From the NCBI GenBank assembly GCA_949316235.1, contig OX438742.1, forward strand, positions 8,340,815 to 8,404,814: a stretch of DNA of 64,000 nt, given 5' to 3'. The DNA comes from Oegoconia quadripuncta (Eukaryota; Arthropoda; Insecta; Lepidoptera; Autostichidae). A model generated the notes under the pieces. That model saw only the letters and a program-made list of their open reading frames with translations. It had not been told where the DNA came from and searched no databases. How positions within the stretch are numbered: the stretch's first letter is position 1; each line of letters begins with the position of its first letter. This document shows, piece after piece, positions 12,325 through 24,160 of this stretch. The position numbers were made by a program, and so were the translations under genes.

Positions 12325-12620
12325 AAGTGCGAGTAGCGCTCGTGCCCTGAGGGTTCCGTTCATAACATCATCATTTGCAAATTTCTGAGTAGGAACCCTT
12401 TTTTTGAAGCGGATGGAGATATCAGCTTGAAATTAATTACAGATAATAATATCTGCGGAATGCCGTAAAAATTTTTGTAACACAGTTAAAAGATACGGCT
12501 TTTCATAGCGTATTTTCATATAAAAATATCCACCTACTTAAAGATTATCAAAACCTATAGAATACTTCTCGATGACCACCAATCTTTCAGTTTGACATAA
12601 AACACTCTTGACAAATAGTT
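12325..12620 (+). repeat. Fragment of the AAGTGCGAGTNG-GGGTTCCGT insect repeat
   Basis: GACCAAGTGCGAGTAGCGCTCG followed by GAGGGTTCCGTTC matches a dispersed insect element usually read as GGCCAAGTGCGAGTCGGACTCGC...AGGGTTCCGTA. Short relatives are seen at 16577-16610 (GGGTTCCGTAAAAATGG) and 53390-53450 (CCGGCCAAGTGCGTGTC). Type (MITE or Helitron-like) is uncertain. Confidence 0.5.
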
Positions 12621-12889
12621 AATTTGAGTCAAAACCTATCGTTCAAATAATAAGCGAGAAATGTTGATCATCATCCTCTTATCAGCCATAGTACATAAAT
12701 AGCTTGATGCCTACAGCCGTTTCTGCACAAAGGCTTTGACACACAGACAGCCAGGGAGACAGACGAACAGACTGAGAGACAGATGGACAATGGAGTGAAT
12801 ATATAAGTGGTCCTTTTTTGTATATATTGTACATAATATTAAATATAGAGCTAATACGAGTAGAAAGACATCTTTTAGCTTTTCTTTCA

Positions 12890-13435
12890 TTTCTTAATAT
12901 TAGTGTAAAACCCAAAAAATAAAGAAAATTAAAAAAAAATCCAAATAATTAAAAATACAAAAAAAAACAAATAATCATAAAAATATTAAAAAAAAACAAA
13001 ATATCGAAAAAAAGGTAAATAAAAAAAAATATATTCTTAATTAGAGTAAAACAAAAATTTCCAAACAGAAAACTACTAAAAGTAAGCGACGCTGGCTATA
13101 CTGTAGATGCAGTGGGAGGGTGTGGATGCAGTGGGAGCTGACTATTTTTAAAGCTAGCATGGGCAATGTAATTCGCCTGATTGACCCCATCTTTTAACTT
13201 TACTCTTTTCTTAAAATTGGTGTAAAAGCCATAAAAAATAAAGAAAACCAAAAAATAATCAAAAAAAGAAAATAATGAAAAAAAACAACAATAAAAAAAA
13301 ACAATAATAACTAAAATTGTTTTCTGTGTATGCAATAAAGTGTTAAATAAATAAAAATAAATAAATAAAAAAATCGAAAAATAAAAAAAAACAATAGTAA
13401 TCGAAACAAAAAAAATTGCTTGTTTTCTTAATTAG
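12890..13435 (+). repeat. A-rich low-complexity tract with repeated module
   Basis: Long irregular runs of the kind AAAAACAA, AAATAAAAA and AAAATCGAAAAA. Each block ends in a module like TTAATTAG(A/T)G...CAAAAATTTCCAAAC (13037-13070 and 13430-13457). A similar tract is at 15465-15690. The ORFs on the minus strand (FFYCCFFSLFSFF-type) are products of the A tract. Confidence 0.65.
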
Positions 13436-13993
13436 TGAAAATAAAAATTTCCAAACTTCTTATTATAGTAGTGATATAGTTTAGTAATTGTGCATATAAA
13501 GCATAACATTAAACGGCTCTAGTGTAAACGTAGCCTTCCTTACATTTGGAATATTTATTTATTAAGACCAGCTATGAGATTGTGCTGCCTGAGCTACCTG
13601 TCGTTGACATGTTTGTATCATCCCCAGAATGGGGAAATGTCAATAGACGAAGTACAATACGATTCATACAAATCCAGACCCATTTCAAACGATTTCACCT
13701 TTGGTTTTCTGACGGAAAACATTTTCAATCCTTATGGCAGTTAAACGTGCTATACATGATTAAAAATGGATACTTGTCTTAAATACAAAGGTGTGCGATA
13801 AAATCTAAGCCGTTTAGTTGGACTGGATATGAACTTATGAATCCGATTGTACAAATATAAATTTTGTAAGGGATTAAAAAGTGCACGCGTGAAAGAGCTA
13901 CGCAAGTAGCGCGTGTACCCCTGAGATTCAGCTCTAAGCTATGGGAGGTGGAGGGATCGTTTAGTTACAAACAGTTGCGAAACGACAAAAAGA
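13436..13993 (+). repeat. 0.55 kb dispersed repeat, copy 1
   Basis: Pairs with 15715-16232 in direct orientation, about 2.3 kb away. Shared blocks include AAAATTTCCAAAC, TACAATACGATTCAT-like, TTTCAAACGATTT, TTTTCTGACGGA(A/G)AACAT, ATAAAATCTAAGCCGTT, GATATGAACTTATGAATC, AAAAAGTGCACGCGTGAAAGA, and TATGGGAGGTGGAGGGA(T/C)CGTTTA. Type unknown. No open frame is shared by the two copies. Confidence 0.75.
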
Positions 13994-14193
13994 AGTTTCT
14001 CACATAATATTCGTTCATATTTGGCCTAAAGAATTTACTTACTGCGTCAAGTAGCAGCAATATACTGAAAATTCTGAATCTCCGCAGAGTGTCTTTAGAT
14101 AGTAAAAATTCCAAAGTAAATCATTTTATTTTGCCGAATTAATCACATTTAAATTGACTTGACTGTTGACTAAAATATGACGTTGGGAGTATA

Positions 14194-14361
14194 AGCAGCA
14201 ATGTTAATAGCATTGTTGTGTTCCGGTTGTCAGAGATAAGATTGCCAGTCCCCGAAATATATTGGGGTTTCCGGGTCAGTACGCTTCCACCTTCGACCTC
14301 ATCTACACTTAACATCAGGTGTGATTGAGGTCAAGTACCAACCCGTTGGGCATAAAAAAAA
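14194..14361 (+). mobile_element. SINE-A, 5'-truncated
   Basis: 3' part of the commonest SINE in this window: CAATGTTAATAGCATTGTTG, TTCCGGTTGTCAGAGATAAG, GGGTTTCCGGGTCAGTACGC, CTTAACATCAGGTGTGATTG, ending CCCGTTGGGCATAAAAAAA. The tRNA-like head is missing, as usual for 5' truncation of target-primed inserts. Confidence 0.85.
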
Positions 14362-15464
14362 TGTAGTTTAGTTTTCTTGGCTAAAACCAATTATTAAATC
14401 AATTACCTCCTCCATTATCAACGATTCTGCATATTTTCTCTCACTTACGCGCTGCTCTGTGCCAGACAGGTATTTATTTCTCCACATCTATCGATAAGAT
14501 TATTAACATCCACAAATGAAAGCCTAAATTCCTGCAATAATCGTGCTTGTATTCCATCTATTCAACCGAAATTGATGCCCGAGAGGTTCTCAAACCAAAT
14601 TCGTTAATATAATCGGATTTAATTAAATATTTACAATGTTCGCGAAACAGAACGCCATTCGAATTATCCGCATTGGAAACTATTGCGATTTTAATTTTGT
14701 AGTGGCATCCAAATACTGAGACCGCCTTGGTTATCCCCGTCGGACTAATGAAGTTGCAGAATGCAATTCCGCTGTTGAAAAGCGAAGTGCTGCACTTGTT
14801 GACAGGGTCGGATTTCACAGATGTTATTACTTGTTTGCTAAATGATCTTACAAAAATGTCAAAAGGTATTTATTTGTAATATTTTTTTTTATATTACGTG
14901 TGTACTTTTTTAAATTTTACTCCGATTTGTACGCATAAATTTGTATCACAAGCATTGCAGGCTGTTTTTCCTGACACTGAATTAAATGTTTGTTGAATTT
15001 TATTTTTCAGCTAATTTAGAAGTGTCTATATTCGTTATCATTATTTAATGACTTTGGCCGGTCATACTTGTTTTGGTCGTCATATCAAAACCTCAAATCG
15101 AATAGATACTCGATTTGTTGAAACGGATCATTGTATAATAATTATATTAAGTATATTAAAACCTCAGTTACCTCATAATCTTAATAAATATTAATAATAT
15201 ATTAATCAATTGTAAATAGGAATGTATAATATTTATAAATAGGTAGTAGAAATAATAGTGAAAAATTAGTTATTACTATTTCCTAATCATGCTGTTGATA
15301 TGATTGGCGCGCGTGTGTTGGTGTGTGTGAGTTACAGCCTGCCAGATATAGGATATCGAAATGTAAATTAAATTATCCGCGGTAGTACTTATGAATAAGG
15401 ATAGCAAATAAATACATAATGTAAATATATACTTAAACTTACAACTTACTCATTACAAGAAAAA

Positions 15465-15690
15465 AATCAAAAACAACAAAAAAAAAACAAAAAGAAAACA
15501 AAAAGTCAAAACCAAAAAAATCAAAAAAGTAATAAAATTAAAAAAAAAACAAAAAACACAAAATCGAAAAAAAAACAAAAAAAAACAAAAAGTCATCTAA
15601 AATAAAAAAAATATAAAATATGAAAAAAAACAATAAAAATAAAAAAAAACAATGAAAAACAAAAAAAATCCTCATTTTCTCAATTAGTGT
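15465..15690 (+). repeat. A-rich low-complexity tract
   Basis: Irregular AAAAACAAAAA-type sequence directly before copy 2 of the 0.55 kb repeat. The same arrangement precedes copy 1, so the tract and the repeat probably moved as one unit. Confidence 0.65.
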
Positions 15691-15714
15691 ATTTATTTAT
15701 TTATAAAAGTGTAT

Positions 15715-16232
15715 GTATAACAAAAATTTCCAAACAGATTTCTTGTTACAGTAGTGATATTACTAATTATGAATACAAACGATTACATAATAAGGGATCA
15801 AGTGTGAACGGGCCTTACTTACATTTACTTACAGCTCAGAGAATAGTGCAGCCCGAGCGGTTGCACAACAGTTTTGTTGTGGATATTTTTGTACCATCCC
15901 GAGTTAATAGACAATGTGCAATACGATTCGTGAAAATCTAGTCCAATTTCAAACGATTTTACTTTTGATTTTCTGACGGAGAACATCTTCAATCGTTTTG
16001 CAGTTAACCGAGCTATATATGATTAATAATGGATACTTGTCGTAAATACAAAGGTTTGCGATAAAATCTAAGCCGTTGTGTTGGGCTAGATATGAACTTA
16101 TGAATCGGATTGTACGGATATAAATTTTGTAAGGTACCAAAAAGTGCACGCGTGAAAGAAGGGGCTTGGTAAGAGTTATGGGAGGTGGAGGGACCGTTTA
16201 ATTACACACAGTTGTGATACGACAAAAAAACT
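15715..16232 (+). repeat. 0.55 kb dispersed repeat, copy 2
   Basis: Second copy of the 13436-13993 repeat. It lacks part of the segment around CTACGCAAGTAGCGCGTG found in copy 1, and the two are about 80-85 percent alike by eye. No function is assigned. Confidence 0.75.
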
Positions 16233-17033
16233 TACAACGAAAATCATAAAAATAATGTCAACAAAAATAATCAATAAAAACCAAAACTGAAAATATATTA
16301 TAAATACTATAAATATATATAACCTATAATTTCATTACATATATTATTTATATATATATTGTGTAATTTATTATGTATTTATTAAATAACTATTTATTTA
16401 TTAGTCATGTAAGTAGGTTACATTAGATTCGACATTACAGAGCAGGATACCTAGTAGTTCAAATTATAAGATACCCATAAATATATTTAGAGTAATGTCA
16501 TAATAAGTAATGTAATATAATTATTATATAGATGAGAATGGTAGTCATAGAAGGTAGTTTAAGGAATAGTAATTTTTAGGGTTCCGTAAAAATGGTAAAA
16601 CGGAACACCTCACCACGGTGCCTTGTCGTTATTACGGCAATTTATTTCATAAACTATTTAAGGTACATTTTGTAATGGTAGAAAATGGTTGCCCAAGTAC
16701 ATACGTTCACTTCATCACCAGCCTTCAGCACCAGTATTCTATTGAAAACAGCCAGGACTATTTAACGCGCCCTACAAAAAATACAATTAAAATCCCACTA
16801 GTCACCCATTTTCGCCAGTCATAAGTAGAAAGCTTTCTGCCGAACTTTGTTTTTCGGTTTGGGTATATTTGCTTCAAACCAGATTTAGGCAGAAGTAATA
16901 ATGATTCTCTGCTTTATAGCAGTAATGTGTTATTTTAATAACCGTCGGTAATTAATTGCGCTTACATTTAAAACCGTCGTAAAACATACATACATACATA
17001 AATTCACGGCTGTTTCCCGTAGGGATAGGCAGA
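16233..17033. other. AT-rich sequence without recognised genes
   Basis: Very AT-rich to about 16560 (TATATATT runs), then the AGGGTTCCGTAAAAATGG fragment and mixed sequence. No supported coding region. Confidence 0.45.
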
Positions 17034-17225
17034 GATCACAGACTTCACTTGCTACGATTCTGACACGCCTCTTTGCTTCATTCGCTCTTATATACGTTCA
17101 TAATGCTCTGCGGTGTAACGTACTTTTGATTAGGCCTTTTAAACCGCAGAACATTATTAATGTATATAAGAATGAATGAACCAAAGAGGTGTGTCAGAAT
17201 CATAGCAAGTGGAAGTCTGTGATTA
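17034..17225. repeat. Imperfect inverted repeat from a LINE-type 3' segment
   Basis: About 80 bp arms: GATCACAGACTTCACTTGCTA...GACACGCCTCTTTGCTTCATT at left is answered by the reverse complement at 17140-17225 (GAATGAACCAAAGAGGTGTGTC, GCAAGTGGAAGTCTGTGATT). The left arm is preceded by ACATACATACATAAATTCACGGCTGTTTCCCGTAGGGATAGGCAGAG-like sequence, a common lepidopteran LINE end also seen at 39270-39500. Two opposed copies are the simplest reading. Confidence 0.7.
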
Positions 17226-18203
17226 CTATACTCTATCGACAATTTCAACTTCCCTATGAACTTATAGAACTAGGTTAATAAACTGTATGATATTACAGAC
17301 AAAGAAGAATTCATGCGCTTTATTAAGTAGTAGTAGGGGTTAGTTTATTTAGGGATAGACAATGAATTTTAGTTGTAGACTATGTACATATTTCATTTTA
17401 TTAACTAGGTATAATAAATAATAATTTTTACGTGTAAATATTAATGTAATTATTGAAATGTAATATAAATATAAACCATAAGCATTCACTTCACGTTTTG
17501 AAATGAATTATTCGGCATTTTGCATTTAACGAATACCGAGACAGGACACGGACCGAACTTAGGTGCAAACAGCACTTGATTCAATTTGTTCAGAGCACTG
17601 GAAAACTAAGATTGCACTTGTGTCTAGTCAAGTGCTCGTCGACTAGGAACAATTAAGGTTGCATTCAAGAAACCACTGACTATTTTGTAAATGCAAGCCG
17701 CACCAGTAGAGTCAAACCAACTGAATCATGAGCCACTCAGCCGATAAATTTCAAATCGTCAAAACAGTTAAAGTTTTGTTCCATTACCTAACGTGTGGCT
17801 GTTAGGACTTTATGAATATTAAGTATGCGTCAACACTAGTCAGAGGTCCGTGCAATTTTGACCTTTGTTATCAAAACAGTAGATTACCCGGATTTATGTT
17901 CCGGACGTCGCATGTTGTTTCACATGGTCATGATACAAATAGACAATTTTTTCAAAACATCTATAAAAATTTCCGATTTGAAATAAGAAAAATACTGCCA
18001 ATCTAATAAAATGAATCACAACTTTGTTGCTAAGGAAATCTGTATAAACGAGATTCCAAATGGTATTAGAATATTTATTTTGTAAGAAATTAAGCATAAA
18101 GCGAATCATGATTCCGTTTGTTTGAGTGGTACCTTCATCCATAAATGAAATTACACAATTCGGCATGAAATGAGAGTAATAAGTGAAATTAATTATAAAT
18201 AAC

Positions 18204-18241
18204 GTAAAAATTATTCCAAAATAATTTGGAATAATTTTTAC
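18204..18241. repeat. Perfect 17-bp palindrome with 4-base loop
   Basis: GTAAAAATTATTCCAAA, loop ATAA, TTTGGAATAATTTTTAC. The arms match exactly. It is AT-rich and lies in non-coding DNA. Purpose unknown; it may be a small foldback remnant. Confidence 0.8.
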
Positions 18242-18611
18242 TTTATATAGTATATAGTTTATATTTTAAGTTATATAAATAACTTATAATTGGAAATAAA
18301 ACACAGGACTTTAGACAAAATAACAAATTTTTTTTTAAAACAAGTGTTGGTGTCAGTCAGAGACAGAGACAGAGGTAGTGCGGGAAGATTCTGATATGAT
18401 TTACAACTGTTTAAATTTCAATGACTTAACTCAATATACTGGCAGAGATCTAGTTATATTTTAAAACTGTTAAGTAGCTCACACGCTTGCTGATTTCTAC
18501 TTATGCAAGTATGTCTTTTTAAAAGAATGGGTTACTTATGCTTTTTCATTGGTACGTCGTTCCAACACTTTGAAGAATATTAATAAACAATAAATGAATT
18601 AACATTTTGGA

Positions 18612-18800
18612 TACTTGTCTTGATCCAAACTAGGCAAAGTCTGAAATTGGACAATTAATAAACATCCATAATACATTATATTTTTACATGAAACCTTAAA
18701 TAAATGTTCGTATTCATCACACAAAAAGTTACCCCGCATTCGAACTCGCAACCGTTAGTTTCGATGACAGGGTCACTACCCACTACAGTAATCGGTGGTC
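18612..18800 (-). mobile_element. SINE-B, diverged copy
   Basis: Reverse complement of the second tRNA-headed SINE: a head with GGTTGCGAGTTCGAATGCGG (B box-like) and a body with TTTGTGTGATGAATACGAACA. It is more diverged than the copies at 43191 and 51731. Confidence 0.65.
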
Positions 18801-19019
18801 CAACCTTGTACCTACTAATTAGTACACTGAATGTACATTACTGTCATACAAATTTCATGCCGATTTGTTAATACAACGCACGATAGGTACTGACGCACAA
18901 CAATTTTTGATCAGTATATTTGACGTGAAATTTTAGTTAATCTTATAAATTAAGAATAGCGATAAAAATTGTACATAAAAGCGTAACATATTCTAAAATA
19001 ATCTAATATAACGAGTAGG

Positions 19020-19520
19020 TGAGCCTTGAGGTGGGTGGGGGGAGGGTGGACAGGTGGAGGGCTGAGATTGCAGTTCCAACGCTAAAAATTGGCATCAACC
19101 GACAGGATTCATTCTCTATATCTGGAGGTCAGCAAATCAACCAATAGTAGGCGTCGGGACGTGACGAACCCATCGCCCGCTAGTGGTCGTGTCTACCACT
19201 AGTGCAGTCAGTCAACCGAACAATGGCGGTCAATCCATTGCAACAGGTCGGAAGAAATGCTGATAGAGGATGGGCAGCAGCATCCTGTAATAAGACTCCC
19301 GACCGACTGCGATCGCCAATCCGCTTGCCAAGCGTGGCGATTATGGCAACAACATCCTAAACATGACAAATTTGCCACGGCCCCCAGTCCCCGGTGGCCC
19401 CGCTATTCCTTAGATTCGACGGTAGCGGTCATAATAACGGCGGGGCAGGGGGTGCGAAGAATCTCCGGCAGATACCAAGCCGACCATCGCTGGCCTGACC
19501 TTTATGATAGGTCTCTGATA
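19020..19520 (+). other. GC-rich island of unknown origin
   Basis: Base composition shifts sharply from about 30 to over 50 percent GC, with GGTGGGTGGGGGGAGGGTGG and CCGGTGGCCCCGC. Frames are broken by several stops, including TAATAAGACTCCCG, but one reads Arg/Gly-rich. The feel is of a degenerate LINE 5' region, but I cannot name it. Confidence 0.4.
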
Positions 19521-20785
19521 CCAGATGAAACTTATTAATTTTCTCAACTAAACAATAGAAATAAAATTTTACTAAGCGGATTTTAATAGTTATTGAAAAG
19601 GAATTCAATAGATTTTAAGTGCCGTATGCAGAAATTTCAATTTACCCATACTGCTTTCAAACTTCTGAATAGAACGTGTGAAGGTATTCAGTCTCCCCTT
19701 TGAATATGAACACGCCCGATATTACTTCCGTGTCCAATTAAGATTTCAGCGATCGCAGAAAGTCCGCGATTTCATATTTAGCTAATCTTAGAACACTAAG
19801 TAACTACCGTCCGGGCCTCTAATCCCCATTTTAAGCCCTGACATTGTGAATTTCCACCGTCGTTTGATATCTCGTCATTCGACGCTTGATCCATATTGTA
19901 CACTAAGTGGCTCTTTGTGAAGCAAATTTGATGCAAGTGCGCTTTCGTGAGCGTCCATGTTTTCAAGCGATACATATAAACCTACCTATACTACGATTAT
20001 GTAAGGTTCTCCCTGGAACATAGAAACGAAAATGGTTGTCAGTGTATTGTGAATAATCTGTGCAATGTTCGTTACAACATGGTTTGGCTTCATTACGACT
20101 CGTACATCCTAATGCAGGGTTCTTTGCTTATGGCTATTACGTTTGTGACTGCTCGCGGCTCTACTCGAACTCGCAGTGGCGGTCCTACGTCAGATAATAT
20201 CCAGCCCATTTCAGCCTGTAGCGTTCAGAGCTACGTAGACAGCCTTAGTTTATTAGTCATCGGATAGTGCAAGTGCGACATTATTCACTAATGCTAGTCC
20301 TAATATCTATATAAACCGTAATAGATCAACAATATCAGATATAAGTAATATACACCGTGCGTGCGTTCGTTAGTTGCCTTACCCTGTATTTTCCAGAAGA
20401 TAACAATAGAACTCTCTACTCTATGGTGTGGTAAAAGCGATTTTAAGCGTAGTTAATTGATCAGAATTAATAGATTTCTATATTTATTATAGTAATTTTA
20501 AAGCAGATCCCATTATTAAGCGCTGATGTACCTGAATATGTGAAGATGTAGAAGTTCCACATGTCAACCAACCTACAACAACAATTTCTCGTGATTCGTT
20601 GGCGTGCTATGTAGTTCTCGGTTTAGTAGAATACTAATAACCAATCCTTACAACCTCTGGTTGTCGCAAAAGGCGACATAGAGATCACTAACAGCGCAAT
20701 TCAGCGTTCCACCTGTCAATCAACTATTTCCCGTTAGCCCTTGTAAATATAAGGCATAGTGAGCGAGGCGAGGTTTAGTTAGTTG

Positions 20786-23700
20786 GTATGCGCTGTGATT
20801 CGCGGTAGAGTAAAATAAGACCAACTTTACCCGCCTTATCTTAAAACGCAACTATGCGGTCACCAACAGCACAGGTCATACATCAGCTTTTATAGAATTG
20901 TAGAAATATTAAGTACCTATAAGTTAATTCTATCGCGTAACACAGCAATAATATATTAGAAGACCGTGTGGTTCCCGGCATTAATTTGGGCCACCCCATC
21001 TCTTTCCTCTGGGTTTTAGAAAGAAATGTACAGTAGATCTTATTATAGAATATTAACTTATAACTTAGGGATTATATTATTGGTATGGTCCGCGGTAGAG
21101 TAAATTAAGATCAACTTTACCTGCCATATCTTAAAACGCGACAATGCGGTTAGTAACAGCTCAGGCCTCTGATTCTCATTCATTCGACATTTCAAGATCG
21201 ATAGACATCCATAGTTTTGTCGCCTTTGCTCTTGCTCATAAGTATGAAAGTGACAGTCATACTAATGTTTATTAACATTAAAATGTCGAACATGTGAGGA
21301 TCATCAACTCTGATAGAATTGTAGAAATATTAATTGTAAGTTAATTCTATCGCGTAACACAGCAATATTGTATTAGAAGACCGTGTGGTTCCCGGCATTA
21401 ATTTGGGCCACCCCATCTCTTTCCTCTGGGTTTAAGAAAGAAATGTACAGAAGATCTTATTATAGAATAGCACTTAAGGATTATATTATTGGTATGGTCC
21501 GCGGTAGAGTAAATTAAGATCAACTTTACCTGCCATATCTTAAAACGCAACAATACGGTCAGTAACAGCTCAAGCCCCTGATTCTTGCTCATTCGACATT
21601 TAAATATCGATAGACATCCATTGCCTTGTCGCCTTTGCTCTTGCTCATAAGTATGAAAGTGGCAGCCACACTAATGTCTATTAACATTGTATTCAACAAC
21701 TCTGATAGAATTGTAGAAATATTAATTGTAAGTTAATTCTATCGCGTAACAGAGCAATAATATATTAGAAGACCGTGTGGTTCCCGGCAATAATTTGGGC
21801 CACCCCATCTCTTTCCTCTGGGTTTTAGAAAGAAATGTACAGTAGATCTTATTACAGAATAGCACTTAAGGATTATATTATTGGTATGGTCCGCGGTAGA
21901 GTAAATTAAGATCAACTTTACCTGCCATATCTTAAAACGCGACTATGCGGTCACTAACAGCTCAGGCCCCTTATTCTTTTTCATTCGACATTTAAAGATC
22001 GATAGACATCCATAGCTTTTTCGCCTTTGCTCTTGCTCATAAGTATGAAAGTGACAGCCATACTAATGTCTATTAACATTATAATGTCGAACGTGTGAGA
22101 ATCACCCCCCAGGTCATTCATCAACTCTGATAGAATTGTAGAAATATTATTTGTAAGTTAATTCTATCGCGTAACACAGCAATAATATATTAGAAGACCG
22201 TGTGGTTCCCGGCATTAATTTGGGCCACCCCATCTCTTTCCTCTGGGTTTTAGAAAGAAATGTACAGTAGATCTTATTACAGAATAGCACTTAAGGATTA
22301 TATTATTGGTATGGTCCGCGGTAGAGTAAATTAAGATCAACTTTACTTGCCATATCTTAAAACGCGACTATGCGGTCACTAACAGCTCTGGACCCCGATT
22401 CTCGTGCGTTCGAGATTTCACTGTCGATAGACATTGGTATAACTATCTCTTTCGTACTAATAAGGGCGTGCAAAAGTGACAAACCTATGGATGTCTATCG
22501 ACAGTAAATGTCGAGTGTGCGAGAATAGGGGTCCAGGCCCCTGATTCTTATTCATTCGACATTTCAAGATCGATAGACATTCATAGCTTTTTCGCCTTTG
22601 CTCTTGCTCATAAGTATGAAAGTGACAGCCATACTAATGTCTATTAACATTATAATGTCGAACGTGTGAGGATCACCCCCCAGGTCATTCATCAACTCTA
22701 ATAGAATTGTAGAAATATTAATTGTAAGTTAATTCTATCGCGTAACACAGCAATAATGTATTAGAAGACCGTGTGGTTCCCGGCATTAATTTGGGCCACC
22801 CCATCTCTTTCCTCTGGGTTTTAGAAAGAAATGTACAGAAGATTTTATTATAGAGTAGCATTTAGGGATTATATTATTGGTATGGTCCGCGGTAGAGTAA
22901 ATTAAGATCAACTTTACCTGCCATATCTAAAAACGCGACAAACGGTTAGTAACAGATCAGGCCCCTGATTCTTGCTCATTCAAAATTTTAATATCGATAG
23001 ACATCCATAGCCTTGTCGCCTTTGCTCTTGCTCATAAGTATGATAGTGACAGCCACACTAATGTCTATTAACATTGTATTCATCAACTCTGATAGAACTG
23101 TAGAAATATTAATTGTAAGTTAATTCTATCGCGTAACACAGCAATAATATATTAGAAGACCGTGTGGTTCCCGGCATTAATTTGGGCCACCCCATCTCTT
23201 TCCTCTGGGTTTTAGAAAGAAATGTACAGTAGATCTTATTACAGAATAGCACTTAAGGATTATATTATTGGTATGGTCCGCGGTAGAGTAAATTAAGATC
23301 AACTTTACCTGCCATATCTTAAAACGCAACTATGCGGTCACTAACTGTTCAGACCCCTGATTCTCACTCATTCGACATTTCAAGATCGATAGACATCCAT
23401 AGCTTTGTCGCCTTTGCTCTTCCTCATAAGTATGAAAGTGACAGTCATACTAATGTTTATTAACATTAAAATGTCGAACATATGAGGATCATCAACTCTG
23501 ATAGAATTGTAGAAATATTAATTGTAAGTTAATTCTATCGCGTAACACAGCAATAATATATTAGAAGACCGTGTGGTTCCCGGCATTAACTTGGGCCACC
23601 CCATCTCTTTCCTCTGGGTTTTAGAAAGCAATGTACAGAAGATTTTATTATAGAGTAGCATTTAAGGATTATATTATTGGTATGGTCCGCGGTAGAGTAA

Positions 23701-24160
23701 ATTAAGATCAACTTTACCTGCCATATCTTAAAACGCAACTATGCGGTCACTAACTGTTCAGGCCCCTAATTCTCACTCATTCGACATTTCAAGGTCGATA
23801 GACATCCATAGTTTTGTCGCCTTTGCTTTTGCTCATAAGTATGAAAGTGACAGTCATACTAATGTTTATTAACATTAAAATGTCGAACATGTGAGGATCA
23901 TCAACTCTGATAGAATTGTAGAAATATTAATTGTAAGTTAATTCTATCGCGTAACACAGCAATAATATATTAGAAGACCGTGTGGTTCCCGGCATTAATT
24001 TGGGCCACCCCATCTCTTTCCTCTGGGTTTTAGAAAGAAATGTACAGTAGATATTATTATAGAGTAACACTTAAAGAATATGTTATTGGTATGGTCCGCG
24101 GTGGAGTAAATTAAGATCAACTTTACCTGCCATTTCTTAAAACGCGACTATACGCGAATA
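20786..24160 (+). repeat. Satellite-like tandem array, eight ~400 bp units
   Basis: The anchor GGTATGGTCCGCGGTAGAGT occurs at about 21082, 21491, 21893, 22308, 22879, 23270, 23679 and 24088, with a variant at 20786. Spacings are 409, 402, 415, 571, 391, 409 and 409, with 296 for the first. Each unit has ATTCTATCGCGTAACACAGC, GAAGACCGTGTGGTTCCCGG, GGGCCACCCCATCTCTTTCC, ATCAACTTTACCTGCCATAT and, except in the first, an embedded hairpin MITE. Part of the unit (GTGTGGTTCCCGGCA...CCATCTCTTTCC) resembles a widespread lepidopteran repeat. Units are about 95 percent alike by eye. Confidence 0.92.
22389..22537. mobile_element. Extra hairpin MITE inside one array unit
   Basis: Terminal inverted repeats CTGGACCCCGATTCTCG and CGAGAATAGGGGTCCAG flank a foldback whose arms carry CTGTCGATAGACAT and ATGTCTATCGACAG. 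It explains the 571 bp spacing of this unit. It sits immediately before the unit's own diverged copy of the same hairpin (about 22537-22683), so two related MITEs lie in tandem. Confidence 0.8.

Noticed and set aside
20786..24160. CRISPR-like or regulatory array
   Set aside because: Units are ~400 bp with near-identical content throughout, no short spacer pattern, and the genome is eukaryotic. A TE-derived satellite fits.
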